Part shown: positions 8,394 through 17,151 of the stretch, in pieces | Layout of the letters: each line of letters starts with the position of its first letter | Numbering within the stretch: position 1 is the stretch's first letter | Notes under the pieces: model-generated | Seen by the model: the letters and a program-made list of their open reading frames with translations, nothing else | Database searches by the model: none | What the model was told of the DNA's origin: nothing | Program-made: the position numbers and the translations under genes | DNA from: an uncultured Eubacteriales bacterium | GTDB taxonomy: Bacteria; Bacillota; Clostridia; Christensenellales; CAG-138 | DNA length: 52,081 nucleotides | NCBI GenBank assembly: GCA_902792295.1 | Contig: CADAZC010000016.1 | Location: 1-52,081 of the forward strand | Reading direction: 5' to 3'

Positions 8394-9860
8394 ATGAAAC
8401 GTTTAAGACTTGCGATCATCTGCATATTGACCGTACTGCTGTTTGCGGCGGTCCTGCCCGCGCATGCCGAAACCGCGGAAGCGGAGGACCTGACGAAGCG
8501 AATGACCTTCGATTTCACCGGTTACAGCAAGGCGGGGAAGAACATTCTCGAGCGATCGGTATCGCGTCAGACCTTCAAGGCGGGCGCGTCCTTTTCCATG
8601 ACCTGGGAGGAGGAGCTTACGGGCGCGCGGCTCTGCCTGCAATGGTTCGAACTGCCGGACGGCGTCCGCGTGCTGCAGTACAATGCCGACGGAGCGCTGC
8701 TTTCGAATGAGCCGCTCCGCTCGCTTCCCGAAACGGTCACGCCGATTCTGCCCGATGCGCGCAAGGCGGTCGTGCAGGGCGGGAACGCCGAAATGGTCGT
8801 GTGGTTCTGCGCCGTGTACGGCGCGGGCGAGCTGCCCGATCCGTTCCACGACTTTCTGGAAACGCCGGATCACCTCGATTACCTGCTGATCTCCACGCAT
8901 CCGGACGACGACGTGCTGTTTCTGGGCAGCGTGGTTCCGGTCTACGGCGCGGAGCAGGGGTACACCGGCTCGATCGTCTACGTCACGACGCCGAACCGCG
9001 AGCGTGTCACCGAGGCGGAAAACGGCGCATGGGCGATGGGGCTTCGGTACCGTCCCGTGTTTCTCGGCATGACGGACGTCAGCGATGCGCAGCAGAAGAA
9101 AAAGGGCGGACTGTTCCGGTACAAGGACCTGCTTCTGAACCTTGTCCGCACCTACCGCCGCCTGCGTCCGCTCGTCGTATTCGCGCAGGACGTCAAGGGC
9201 GAATACGGGCATTGGCAGCACAAGGAGGTCTCGAAGGCGTCGCGCGAGGCGTTCAAGCTTGCAGCGGACCCGACCTACGATCCGGAGTCCGTCGAGCAGT
9301 ACGGCGTCTGGCAGGTACAGAAGCTGTTTATCCATCTGTATAAGGAAAACACGATTCTGATCGACGCGCATGCGCCGCTGACGTTCTTTGACGGCAAGGA
9401 TGCGTTTGAGGTCGCGCGCGCGGCGTACAAGAAGCACGCGTCGCAGCAGAAGTATAAGTTCAAGGTCGAGCGTGACGACGGCAGATTCCCGTTCAACCGC
9501 TTCGGTATGTCGGACGGCGTCGTGGAGGTCGGGGAGGACGTATTCGACAACGTCGACGAAACGCTGTTCTCGTTCTATGTGCCGCCTACGCCGGAACCGA
9601 CGCCCGAACCCACGCCGACGCCTACGCCGGAACCGACGCCGGAACCCACCGAAGCGCCTACGCCGGAACCGACCGAAGCGCCGACCGTCGCCGTGGAAAC
9701 GCCGGAGCCTTCGCCGACTTTGATTCCGCTTGATAAGCCTTCGGATCCGCCGCCCGATTCGGTGCATCGCGATTACACGCTTTGGATCGTTCTCGGCACG
9801 CTCGGCGCGGCGGCGATCGCCGTGTCGGTCGTTCTTCTGGTGAAAAAGAAGCGCGTCTGA
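8394..9860 (+). CDS. surface-anchored PIG-L/LmbE-family deacetylase
   Basis: A 488-residue exported protein. Residues 1-25 form a signal peptide ending near AHAETA. After an N-terminal beta-rich region comes a PIG-L/LmbE fold: HPDDD at residues 169-173 (the family consensus is HPDDE) and a second metal pair H273xxH276 in GHWQHKE. These zinc enzymes remove N-acetyl groups from GlcNAc-type sugars. Residues ~400-450 are a Pro-Thr-Glu linker. A single hydrophobic helix with a KKKRV tail then anchors the protein, leaving the enzyme outside the membrane. The substrate is likely an envelope or host glycan; this is inference. The gene stands alone between two terminators and appears to be expressed from a leaderless promoter. 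Confidence 0.8.
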   Translation: MKRLRLAIICILTVLLFAAVLPAHAETAEAEDLTKRMTFDFTGYSKAGKNILERSVSRQTFKAGASFSMTWEEELTGARLCLQWFELPDGVRVLQYNADGALLSNEPLRSLPETVTPILPDARKAVVQGGNAEMVVWFCAVYGAGELPDPFHDFLETPDHLDYLLISTHPDDDVLFLGSVVPVYGAEQGYTGSIVYVTTPNRERVTEAENGAWAMGLRYRPVFLGMTDVSDAQQKKKGGLFRYKDLLLNLVRTYRRLRPLVVFAQDVKGEYGHWQHKEVSKASREAFKLAADPTYDPESVEQYGVWQVQKLFIHLYKENTILIDAHAPLTFFDGKDAFEVARAAYKKHASQQKYKFKVERDDGRFPFNRFGMSDGVVEVGEDVFDNVDETLFSFYVPPTPEPTPEPTPTPTPEPTPEPTEAPTPEPTEAPTVAVETPEPSPTLIPLDKPSDPPPDSVHRDYTLWIVLGTLGAAAIAVSVVLLVKKKRV

Positions 9861-9878
9861 CGCCGAAACATGCAGATA

Positions 9879-9907
9879 AAAAGGGGCTTTAACGGCCCCT
9901 TATTTTC
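9879..9907. terminator. bidirectional terminator between convergent genes
   Basis: Stem AAGGGGC (9881-9887) pairs with GCCCCTT (9895-9901), with an A-rich 5' flank and a T-rich 3' flank. It can end both the + strand deacetylase gene and the - strand ABC permease, whose stop codon overlaps it. Confidence 0.75.
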
Positions 9908-10689
9908 TTTTCGAGGAAGGCGACGGCGTAGTACATCAGCGCGGCGAGCACGCACAGCACCGTGACGGACGCCATGACAAGGTCAAGCTTGAAGACCTGC
10001 CCGCCGTACACGATGAGGTAGCCGAGCCCGGCTTTCGATACGAGGTATTCGCCGACGATCACACCCACCCAGCTCATGCCGACCGAGATCTTTAAGGCAG
10101 AGATCAGATCCGGCACGCCGGCCGGCAGGACGACCTTCAGGAAGGTCTGCAGCTTTGTTGCGCCGAGCGTGCGCATCAGAAGCTGTTTTTCGTCGGTCGC
10201 GGCAAGAAACCCGTTCAAAACCGTCACGGTCGTCACAACGAGCGAAACAAGCACGCCCATCACCACGATCGACGCCGTACCCGCGCCGATCCACACGATG
10301 AGGACCGGACCGAGCGCGATCTTCGGCAGCGCGTTCAGCACGACAAGATACGGATCGAGGATGCGGTTCAGCTTCGGCATCCACCACAGCAGTACGGCGA
10401 ACAGCGCGCCGAGCAGCGTGCCCAGAAGAAAGCCGAGTACGGTTTCGAAGAGTGTTGTGCCGACGTGCAGCCAGAGCGAACCGTCGGCATAAAGCCGCGC
10501 GACGGTCTGAAAGACACGCGAGGGCGAGGACAGGATGAACGGATCGAACCAGCGAAGGTCCGCGCCGAGCTCCCACAGCAGCAGAAATCCCAGAAGTACG
10601 GCAATGCGGGACAGAAAGACGATGCGCGCGTCGCGGCGGATCCGGCGGAGGTATGCCGCGTGCGCTTCGGATACGGCGTTCGTTTTCAT
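9889..10689 (-). CDS. ABC transporter permease, SsuC/TauC type
   Basis: A 266-residue integral membrane permease of the BPD_transp_1 superfamily, nitrate/sulfonate/taurine branch. About six hydrophobic segments are visible. The cytoplasmic EAA-type loop reads LGATKLQTFLKVVLPAGVP around residues 175-195 and would dock onto the ATPase. Its start overlaps the stop of the upstream ATPase gene by four bases, so the two are cotranscribed and probably coupled. No periplasmic-binding-type protein is encoded nearby. The substrate cannot be told: sulfonates, taurine, pyrimidines (ThiXYZ-like) or purine-related compounds are all possible given family breadth and the neighbouring purine locus. Confidence 0.87.
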   Translation of the reverse strand: MKTNAVSEAHAAYLRRIRRDARIVFLSRIAVLLGFLLLWELGADLRWFDPFILSSPSRVFQTVARLYADGSLWLHVGTTLFETVLGFLLGTLLGALFAVLLWWMPKLNRILDPYLVVLNALPKIALGPVLIVWIGAGTASIVVMGVLVSLVVTTVTVLNGFLAATDEKQLLMRTLGATKLQTFLKVVLPAGVPDLISALKISVGMSWVGVIVGEYLVSKAGLGYLIVYGGQVFKLDLVMASVTVLCVLAALMYYAVAFLEKKIRGR

Positions 10690-11432
10690 GGCTGCAGCTC
10701 CTTCCAGATGCGGTCGAAATAATCGTGGAACGCCGGCTGCCGGCGCCGTTCGAGCGGCGAAAGCTCGGCGGGGAATCCGATATCGATCAATTTCTTCAGC
10801 TGTGCGGGACGCGCGGAAAAGACCGCGACGCGATCCGCCATCGACACCGCTTCGGAGATGTCGTGCGTGACGAGGATCGCGCTCTTGTGCTCTTTTCGGA
10901 TGATGCGGTAAACCTCGTCGGAAAGGTTCAGCCGTGTCTGATAGTCGAGCGCGGAGAACGGTTCGTCAAGGAGCAGCAGGTCCGGTTCGAGCGCAAGCGT
11001 GCGGATGAGCGCAACCTTTTGCCGCATGCCGCCGGAGAGCTGCTGTGGCCTGAACGATTTGAACTCGCCGAGCCCGTAGGTATCGAGCAGATTCATGGCG
11101 CGGGCGCGGCTTTCTTCGGTCAGGCGGTGCTGGACCTCAAGCCCCAGAAGCACGTTCTTCTCCACGGTGCGGTGGTCCAGAAGATGGTCGCGCTGGAGCA
11201 TGTAGCCGAGGCGCAGGTTTTCCTTCGCAAAGCGCACGCTGCCCGCGGTCGGGGATAAAAGTCCCATGATCAGCGACAAAACGGTCGTCTTGCCGCAGCC
11301 GGAGGGACCGACGATCGCCAGGAATTCGCCTTCGTATACGGTCAGATTCAGATGGTGTATGGCAGTCGTTTCGCCCGCGACCGTATGATAGGCGAGCGAA
11401 ACGTCGGAAAGATGCATCAGTTCGGATTGCAT
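10686..11432 (-). CDS. ABC transporter ATP-binding protein, SsuB/TauB type
   Basis: A 248-residue ATPase with Walker A GPSGCGKTT near residue 40, signature LSGGMRQKVAL, Walker B LLLLDEPFSALD and the H-loop VTHDISEAV. It energises the SsuC-type permease encoded immediately downstream with a 4-nt overlap. The start ATG (complement of 11432-11430) follows an AAAGGAG site. It is divergent from the small membrane protein gene at 11540. The binding protein must be encoded elsewhere or the system works with a shared one. Confidence 0.9.
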   Translation of the reverse strand: MQSELMHLSDVSLAYHTVAGETTAIHHLNLTVYEGEFLAIVGPSGCGKTTVLSLIMGLLSPTAGSVRFAKENLRLGYMLQRDHLLDHRTVEKNVLLGLEVQHRLTEESRARAMNLLDTYGLGEFKSFRPQQLSGGMRQKVALIRTLALEPDLLLLDEPFSALDYQTRLNLSDEVYRIIRKEHKSAILVTHDISEAVSMADRVAVFSARPAQLKKLIDIGFPAELSPLERRRQPAFHDYFDRIWKELQP

Positions 11433-11539
11433 ACGCGATCTCCTTTCGTATAATTCATGCTATTCCGGTTTTTTGCGGCGCGTTCCGTCACGCCGCGCGC
11501 CTTTTTTGCGTATGATACAGAAAAGGAGGATGAAAGCGG

Positions 11540-11704
11540 ATGCGAAAGAACTGTGAACGAAGAGGCAAAGCGCGGGGGCTGATGCTCGCCGCGTTCGGCG
11601 CGGGCGTTCTTGCGCTGGTATTCTACTGCGTGCCGTGGTGGGTGTTTCTGATCGTCGGCGTCGTTTCGCTGCTCGGCGCGGGCTGGATGCTGCTGCGCGA
11701 ATGA
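11540..11704 (+). CDS. 54-residue membrane protein, unknown function
   Basis: A short frame of 54 codons plus stop. The N-terminus is very basic (MRKNCERRGKARG), followed by two hydrophobic stretches of about 17 residues separated by a short turn containing VPWW, and a short charged end. It should be a two-helix hairpin with both ends in the cytoplasm. An AAAAGGAGG site lies at about 11521-11529, spaced 10 nt from this ATG; a closer ATG at 11530 gives only eight codons. Codon use matches the neighbours. It lies just before the mreC promoter, so it may have nothing to do with cell shape. I do not recognise the family. Confidence 0.6.
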   Translation: MRKNCERRGKARGLMLAAFGAGVLALVFYCVPWWVFLIVGVVSLLGAGWMLLRE

Positions 11705-11743
11705 GAACGAATTAACCATTTGTTCACCTTCCGCACGGGAATC

Positions 11744-11755
11744 TTGTGGTATACT
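11744..11755 (+). promoter_or_regulatory. extended -10 promoter of mreCD-pbp2
   Basis: TGTGG directly followed by TATACT (11750-11755), an extended -10 arrangement. No good -35 box is seen at 17 nt. The mreC ribosome site GGAGG and ATG 11786 follow about 30 nt later. Confidence 0.5.
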
Positions 11756-11785
11756 GTATCTTGTAGAGGTATATCGGAGGCGGAA

Positions 11786-12619
11786 ATGCGGAAGCTTTGG
11801 AATGCAAGACCGATGTGGATCGCGCTGGTTGCGATCATTCTGTTGATCGTCCTTGCGGCGTTCTCGGCGAGCGGCCGGAACACCGGGGACGGGCTGTTCC
11901 GCACGGCGCTTTCGCCGGTCGCCGGATTTCTGCATTCCGTGCAGAAGGAGGTCGGCGATTTCTTTGTCCGCGTGTTCACGCCGTCCGAGGTGCAGGAGGA
12001 AAACGAACGTCTCCGCGAGGCGGTCCTTCTGCAGCAGCAACAGCTTGCGCTTCTGGACGAGACCGAAAAGGAGAACGCGCGGCTGACGGAGCTTCTGAGC
12101 TACGTTGAAACAAACCCGAATCTGAACTTTGTGACGGCGTCGGTCATCGGACGCGACAGCAATCCGTATATCGACACGATCACGCTGAACGCGGGCTCGC
12201 GCAGCGGCGTCACCGAAAAGATGGCGGTCATTACGCCGCACGGCGTGGTCGGGCGCGTTTCGGAGGTCGGTCCGAACTGGTGCCGTGTCAAGACGATGTG
12301 CGACGAAAAGATGCGCATCAGCGTGATGGTACAGCGTACGCGCGACGAGGGCATGCTCGGCGGGCTGCACCTCGAGAACGGCGAGATCGTCGGCACGATG
12401 CTCTATTATCTGCCCGGCAAGGCGGACATCCGCGTCGGCGACACGATCCGTACGAGCGGGATCGGCGGGTTCTTCCCGAAGGGACTGTACGTCGGAACGG
12501 TGCTTTCCGTGAACGACGCGGGCAGAGGCACCTACGATGCGATCGTCTCCATGGACATTGATTTTCTGCATCTTGAGGAAGCGCTGATCGTGATCGGCGT
12601 GGACGAGGCGATCAAATGA
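11786..12619 (+). CDS. mreC: rod shape-determining protein MreC
   Basis: A 277-residue bitopic protein of the elongasome that links the cytoskeleton to peptidoglycan synthases outside the membrane. It has one N-terminal transmembrane helix (about residues 10-30), a heptad-like coiled coil rich in Glu, Gln and Leu (about 70-115), then the beta-barrel MreC domain, with conserved stretches around VTASVIG, TLNAGSRSGV and GVVGRVSEVG. I chose ATG 11786 because GGAGG sits just upstream; a longer frame from 11720 would run through the promoter. It overlaps mreD by four bases. mreB is not in the window. Confidence 0.93.
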   Translation: MRKLWNARPMWIALVAIILLIVLAAFSASGRNTGDGLFRTALSPVAGFLHSVQKEVGDFFVRVFTPSEVQEENERLREAVLLQQQQLALLDETEKENARLTELLSYVETNPNLNFVTASVIGRDSNPYIDTITLNAGSRSGVTEKMAVITPHGVVGRVSEVGPNWCRVKTMCDEKMRISVMVQRTRDEGMLGGLHLENGEIVGTMLYYLPGKADIRVGDTIRTSGIGGFFPKGLYVGTVLSVNDAGRGTYDAIVSMDIDFLHLEEALIVIGVDEAIK

Positions 12620-13101
12620 AGCGGCTTCTTCTGATCCCCGCGGCGATCCTGGCGGTGTTTCTCGATGCGTTCGTGCTTCCGTTCCTTGCGGGCGGCGGAT
12701 TCCGTCCGCTGTTCACGCTTGCGCTTGCGCTCGCGGCAACGGCGGCGACGAAGGTGCAGGACGGCATGGTGATCGCGTTTTTCGGCGGGATTCTGACCGA
12801 CCTGTTCTGCAATCCGTACGTCGGTCTGTCTTCGGCGGCGTACCTTGTCGCGGTTGTGATCCTGTATGGCTTCGTCCGCAAAAACAGGCAGAAGAGCGGA
12901 CTTTTGATTCTGTTCGCTCTGGTCGCTTCGGCTGCGGCTGAGGCGATGATCTTTTTGTTCTCGCTTGCGATCGGCGCACGGTTCGACGGCTACCGGCTTC
13001 TGTCCGGAACGCTCCCGTCCGTTGTCGTCGAATCGATCCTCGTTTTCCCGCTTGCGGCTGCGTTCCGCATCCGGGAGAAAGGCAGTTCCTTTCATAAATG
13101 A
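12616..13101 (+). CDS. mreD: rod shape-determining membrane protein MreD
   Basis: A 161-residue, very hydrophobic protein with about five predicted membrane segments and few charged residues except in short loops such as VRKNRQKSG. Size, hydropathy and position between mreC and a class B PBP identify it as MreD, a poorly conserved elongasome membrane component. ATGA overlaps join it to mreC upstream and to pbp2 downstream, so all three should be translated as a coupled unit. Confidence 0.85.
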   Translation: MKRLLLIPAAILAVFLDAFVLPFLAGGGFRPLFTLALALAATAATKVQDGMVIAFFGGILTDLFCNPYVGLSSAAYLVAVVILYGFVRKNRQKSGLLILFALVASAAAEAMIFLFSLAIGARFDGYRLLSGTLPSVVVESILVFPLAAAFRIREKGSSFHK

Positions 13102-15632
13102 AACGCGGTGAAAAAGGAAAACTGAATACGCGAATCTGGATGCTCATCGCGATCTTCGTCGCGATGCTCGGCGTGCTTCTGATCTTTTTGGACAAGCTCG
13201 CCATCCGCGAGACCGAGGCGTATTCGGCGGCGGTGCAGCAGACGACGAAGGTCACGACCTACCAGTCCGGCAGCCGCGGCAGGATCATGGACCGCAACGG
13301 TGTGGTGCTCGCATACGACGAAACGACCTACAACGTACTCTTTTACCGCGATCCGAACAACCGCACGCCCGTCGACAGCGCGCGGTATACGCATTCGCTG
13401 ATGGAGACGATCCGCATCATCGAGGACGGCGGCGGCAAGACGATCGACACGTTCTATATCAATATGCTGTCCGACGGCACGTTTGTGTACGATTTCCGTA
13501 CCTCGGATCCGAACGTTGCGGAGTCGCGCAGGCGGAACTTTGTCGACGCGTGCAATTTCAGCAACAAGGACCTCTCCGCAGAGGAGGCGTACCGCATTCT
13601 CCGCGCGTCGTGGTGTATTCCGGACGATATGCCGTTCGACGAGGCAAAGAAGATCATGTCGATCCGGCAGGAAGCCGTTATGAACAGCTACCGCGCGTTC
13701 GAGGGCGTCCGCATTGCGTATGACGTGTCGCTGGCGGTCGTTACCGAGCTCGACATGGCGAGCGACCGGCTGACGGGGATTCTGACCGAAAAGAGCAGCA
13801 CGCGCATCTATCCGTACGGACACACCGCGTCGCATATCGTCGGCTACCTTTCAAAGCAGGTTACCAAGGATATGACCGGCATCGGCTATTCCTATGCGGA
13901 TTTCGCGCCGTTCGATCCCAAAAAGACCGAGACGAACAACATGCTGGAGCTCGGCTATTCCTATAACGACCTGGTCGGCGTCGCGGGCGTGGAAAAGACG
14001 CTGGAACCGTACCTTACGCCGCATCTCTACGGACGGCTCGGCACGACCGACATTCTGAAAAACAAGCGCGGCGCGATCGTCGAGGTGCTCGATTCCACAC
14101 AGCCGACGGACGGCATGGACGTGAAACTTACCATCGACATCGAACTGCAGAAGGTCTGCGAACAGGCGCTGATCGACAACATCGCGGCAACGCGTGAAAA
14201 ACAGCTCGAAAAGATCCGGAAGGATTACCGCCGCTACGATGACCTGACCAACGGAAAGGTCGAGGACATCAAGCTTGCGGAGACCGGCGCGATCATCGTG
14301 ATGAACGTGAAGACCGGCGAGGTCCTCGCGCTGGCGTCGTATCCGGACTACGATCCGAACATGTTCACCGACGGGCTCGACGAAACGGAATTCGAACAGC
14401 TTTTCGGCGCAAACAGCAATCAGCCGACCTTAAACCGCGCGATCGGCATCCGCACCGCATCCGGGTCGGTGTTCAAGATGGCGACGGGCTTTGCGGGGCT
14501 GATGGAGGGAAAGCTGACCACGACCGAGCGCATCTCCGACCGTTCGCCGTACTACTACTTCGTAAACGATCCGACCACCAAGGTCGAACAGAACGCGCCG
14601 AGCTGCTGGACGAAATATCCGGCGACGCACTCCGACCTGACGCTGTCGCGCGCGCTCACCGTCTCGTGCAACTATTTCTTCTTCACCGTTGCCGACCGCG
14701 TCGGAATCGAACGGCTGAATTACTGGGCGGGCATGCTGGGCATGAAGGACACGACCGGCATCGAGCTGCCCGGCGAGCTTTCGGTGCAGATCGGCGGGCA
14801 GAAGGCGCGCTACGACTGCGAAAAACCGCTTTCCGAGCAGACGTCTGCGCTGCCGCGTCTGATCTACAACCGCATTTATAACCTGCTGCGCTCGATCAAC
14901 GAGCAGAACGAACTGGGACTGGACGACGCAAAGCTCAAAAAGTGCGCGGACCGGCTTCTGCGGCTGATGGACGGCGAACAGCGCGAGCGCGGCACGGAGA
15001 TCCGCGAGATTCTCCGCGAAGAAATGAACATTCCGATCGGCGTATCCTATGCGCATACGGGCTGGATCGTTTCGATCTCGACCTGGCTCGAGGAACTGCG
15101 CTGGAAGCCGACGTACACGATTCAGACCGGTATCGGACAGGGCGTTATGCTGGTGACGCCGATCTCGATCGCGCGCTACGTCGCAACGGTCGCGAACCGC
15201 GGAACCGCCTACCGGGCGACGCTCCTCAAAGAGGTCGACACCGCAAACGGTTCGGTGTATTACCGGCAGCAGCCGGACGCCGTCGAATCCATCTTCGCGC
15301 CGGACCAGTTCTGGGACGCGATCCTCGAAGGCATGAAGGGCGTCGTTTCGCCGGAGGACGGCGGCACGGCTTCCTCGGTGTTCTCGATGGCGTTTGCCAA
15401 GAACGGTTATCTGGAAAAAATCAGCGGCAAGACGGGAACGGCGCAGACCGCCGCATCGAACAACATCGACATCGAAAACACCGCGTGGTTCGCGGCGATC
15501 ACCCCGCGTGAGGACCCGGAGATCGCGATCGTCGTATTCATTCCGAACGGATTGTCCGGCAGCTCCAACGCGCCCGCGATCGAGGAGATCGTGACCTACT
15601 GGTACGAACGGCAGCAGACGCCGGCGGAGTAA
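13098..15632 (+). CDS. mrdA: class B penicillin-binding protein 2 (elongation transpeptidase)
   Basis: An 844-residue transpeptidase that cross-links peptidoglycan during side-wall growth. It has an N-terminal membrane helix, a pedestal/dimerisation domain, then the penicillin-binding domain with Ser457-V-F-Lys460, Ser523-C-Asn525 and Lys778-Thr-Gly. It is longer than typical PBP2s of 600-700 residues. Part of the excess is a charged helical stretch at about residues 585-650, between the SxN and KTG motifs, where most homologues have a short loop. The end of mreD overlaps its start by four bases. There is no clear terminator after the stop; the next gene has its own promoter. An SpoVD/FtsI-like role is less likely given the mreCD context. 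Confidence 0.9.
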   Translation: MKRGEKGKLNTRIWMLIAIFVAMLGVLLIFLDKLAIRETEAYSAAVQQTTKVTTYQSGSRGRIMDRNGVVLAYDETTYNVLFYRDPNNRTPVDSARYTHSLMETIRIIEDGGGKTIDTFYINMLSDGTFVYDFRTSDPNVAESRRRNFVDACNFSNKDLSAEEAYRILRASWCIPDDMPFDEAKKIMSIRQEAVMNSYRAFEGVRIAYDVSLAVVTELDMASDRLTGILTEKSSTRIYPYGHTASHIVGYLSKQVTKDMTGIGYSYADFAPFDPKKTETNNMLELGYSYNDLVGVAGVEKTLEPYLTPHLYGRLGTTDILKNKRGAIVEVLDSTQPTDGMDVKLTIDIELQKVCEQALIDNIAATREKQLEKIRKDYRRYDDLTNGKVEDIKLAETGAIIVMNVKTGEVLALASYPDYDPNMFTDGLDETEFEQLFGANSNQPTLNRAIGIRTASGSVFKMATGFAGLMEGKLTTTERISDRSPYYYFVNDPTTKVEQNAPSCWTKYPATHSDLTLSRALTVSCNYFFFTVADRVGIERLNYWAGMLGMKDTTGIELPGELSVQIGGQKARYDCEKPLSEQTSALPRLIYNRIYNLLRSINEQNELGLDDAKLKKCADRLLRLMDGEQRERGTEIREILREEMNIPIGVSYAHTGWIVSISTWLEELRWKPTYTIQTGIGQGVMLVTPISIARYVATVANRGTAYRATLLKEVDTANGSVYYRQQPDAVESIFAPDQFWDAILEGMKGVVSPEDGGTASSVFSMAFAKNGYLEKISGKTGTAQTAASNNIDIENTAWFAAITPREDPEIAIVVFIPNGLSGSSNAPAIEEIVTYWYERQQTPAE

Positions 15633-15689
15633 GTTGCGTTATTTTTGCGTCATAGATATGAAATTTTGTTGAACATCGGAAATAGTGCT

Positions 15690-15718
15690 TGCACATTTTC
15701 GTGAACCGCGATACACTT
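15690..15718 (+). promoter_or_regulatory. promoter giving an apparently leaderless mRNA
   Basis: TTGCAC (15690-15695), a 17-nt spacer and TACACT (15713-15718). The next gene's ATG at 15724 is five bases past the -10 box, which places the expected transcription start on the start codon. No ribosome binding site is visible upstream of the ATG. Confidence 0.6.
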
Positions 15719-15723
15719 TCGGT

Positions 15724-17040
15724 ATGGAAAAGCAGAAACCGACGATCCTCTACATGATCCGCAACTGGAACAGTCTTCCGCTCGAAAAAAAGCGAACGGT
15801 ACTTACGCTGTGCCTGTTCGGCGTCGCCGTTCTGCTGATCCTCATCGCGATGATCATCGGCATTTCATCGTGCGCCTGCGCGAAAACCGTGGGGCGGACG
15901 GTGGAAGCCGTTCCGGAGATTCCGGCGCTTCTGCAGGCGCCGGCGGATCGGTCGGTTCCCGAAGCAACATGTGCTCCCGATCCCGTTGAACCCGGCACGG
16001 AGACGGACCTTCCGGCGCTTTCCGGACCGGACGAGCCCGGCGACGGAACGGACGAGCCAGGTGACGGAACGGACGATCCGGGCACGCAGGAGTCACAGTA
16101 TCAGACGCTGAAAAAGCATGACAAGGGCGAAGCGGTCAGCAACCTCCAGGCACGGCTGATGGAGCTCGGCTACCTTGAAATCGAAGAAACGACCGATTAT
16201 TTCGGCAATTCCACGGAATATGCGGTTTCGCTGTTCCAGCGGCAGCACGACCTCAAGCGGGACGGCATCGCGGGCGAGCAGACGCAGCAGCTTCTTTACA
16301 GCAAGGAAGCGCAGCATTACATGATGATCGAGGGCTCCGAAGGACGCGACGTCAAGATGCTGCAGGAGCAGCTCGTCGACTACGGCTACCTCAATAAGAG
16401 CGACGTCGACAGCGTGTACGGCGAAAAGACGGTCGAAGCGGTCAAGGCGTTCCAGAAACGCAACGGTCTTTCCGCAGACGGCAAGGCGGGCGAGAAGACG
16501 CTCGAAAAGCTGTTCAGCGAAGGCGCAAAGATCTCGAAGGAACTCGAGCAGAAGCGGAAGGAAGCGGAAAAGACGCCGAAGCCGACGAAGAAGACGACGC
16601 CGAAACCCGGCGCCACGGCGAAGGCGACGAAGAAGCCGACGCCCACGCCGAAGGCGGAAACGCGGATCGACAAGTTCATCAAGGCGGCAAATTCCAAGAT
16701 CGGGTGCGAATACGTGCTCGGCGGCAGAGGACCGAAGGTGTTCGACTGCTCCGGACTGGTCTATTACTGTCTGCGGCAGGCAGGCGTCAGCGTCGATCGC
16801 CTGAGCGCGGCGGGATATTCCTCGTACAGCAAATGGAAGAACATCACCAGCGTGGGAAGTCTGCAGCGCGGGGACCTGCTGTTCTTCCGGAGCGATGAAT
16901 CCAGCGCCGTCAGCCATACCGGCATCTATATCGGCGGCGGCATGATGATCGACGCGTCCAGCTCTCAGGGCAAGGTCGTCAAGCGCGCGCTCTCCAGCTA
17001 TTGGAAACGGAACTTTGTGAACGCGCGGCGCCCGTGGTGA
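15724..17040 (+). CDS. membrane-anchored NlpC/P60 peptidase with two peptidoglycan-binding domains
   Basis: A 438-residue envelope enzyme that would cut peptide stems of peptidoglycan. The N-terminus is cytoplasmic, with one membrane helix at about residues 25-50. A Pro/Gly/Asp-rich spacer comes next, then two PG_binding_1 repeats (about 125-195 and 203-265). A Lys-Pro-Thr linker (about 280-315) leads to the C-terminal NlpC/P60 domain, with catalytic Cys342 in FDCSGLVYYC and His398 in SHTGIYIGG. I use ATG 15724; extending the frame upstream to 15685 would run through the promoter. It follows the mreCD-pbp2 operon, which suggests wall turnover during growth. Confidence 0.88.
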   Translation: MEKQKPTILYMIRNWNSLPLEKKRTVLTLCLFGVAVLLILIAMIIGISSCACAKTVGRTVEAVPEIPALLQAPADRSVPEATCAPDPVEPGTETDLPALSGPDEPGDGTDEPGDGTDDPGTQESQYQTLKKHDKGEAVSNLQARLMELGYLEIEETTDYFGNSTEYAVSLFQRQHDLKRDGIAGEQTQQLLYSKEAQHYMMIEGSEGRDVKMLQEQLVDYGYLNKSDVDSVYGEKTVEAVKAFQKRNGLSADGKAGEKTLEKLFSEGAKISKELEQKRKEAEKTPKPTKKTTPKPGATAKATKKPTPTPKAETRIDKFIKAANSKIGCEYVLGGRGPKVFDCSGLVYYCLRQAGVSVDRLSAAGYSSYSKWKNITSVGSLQRGDLLFFRSDESSAVSHTGIYIGGGMMIDASSSQGKVVKRALSSYWKRNFVNARRPW

Positions 17041-17064
17041 TCGCACTTTACGCATTTTTTACAA

Positions 17065-17094
17065 AAAACCGGCGAGAAAATCGCCGGTTTTTTT
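17065..17094 (+). terminator. intrinsic terminator after the NlpC/P60 gene
   Basis: An 11-bp stem, 17065-17075 with 17081-17091, closes a GAAAA loop and is followed by a T-run. The core is ACCGGCGA with TCGCCGGT. Confidence 0.9.
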
Positions 17095-17121
17095 GCATCT
17101 TGCGAAAGAATATGGTATAAT
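17093..17121 (+). promoter_or_regulatory. promoter of the phosphorylase gene
   Basis: TTGCAT (17093-17098), 17 nt, TATAAT (17116-17121) with the extended TGG just before it. The -35 box sits at the end of the preceding terminator's T-run. Confidence 0.6.
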
Positions 17122-17151
17122 GTCGATAACGTTAAGAATGGGGATTGGAAC

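Noticed and set aside
11475-11507. GC-rich stem followed by T residues between the divergent ABC and small-protein genes
   Set aside because: The stem does not abut the T-run and no gene needs termination there; it is probably chance in GC-rich sequence.
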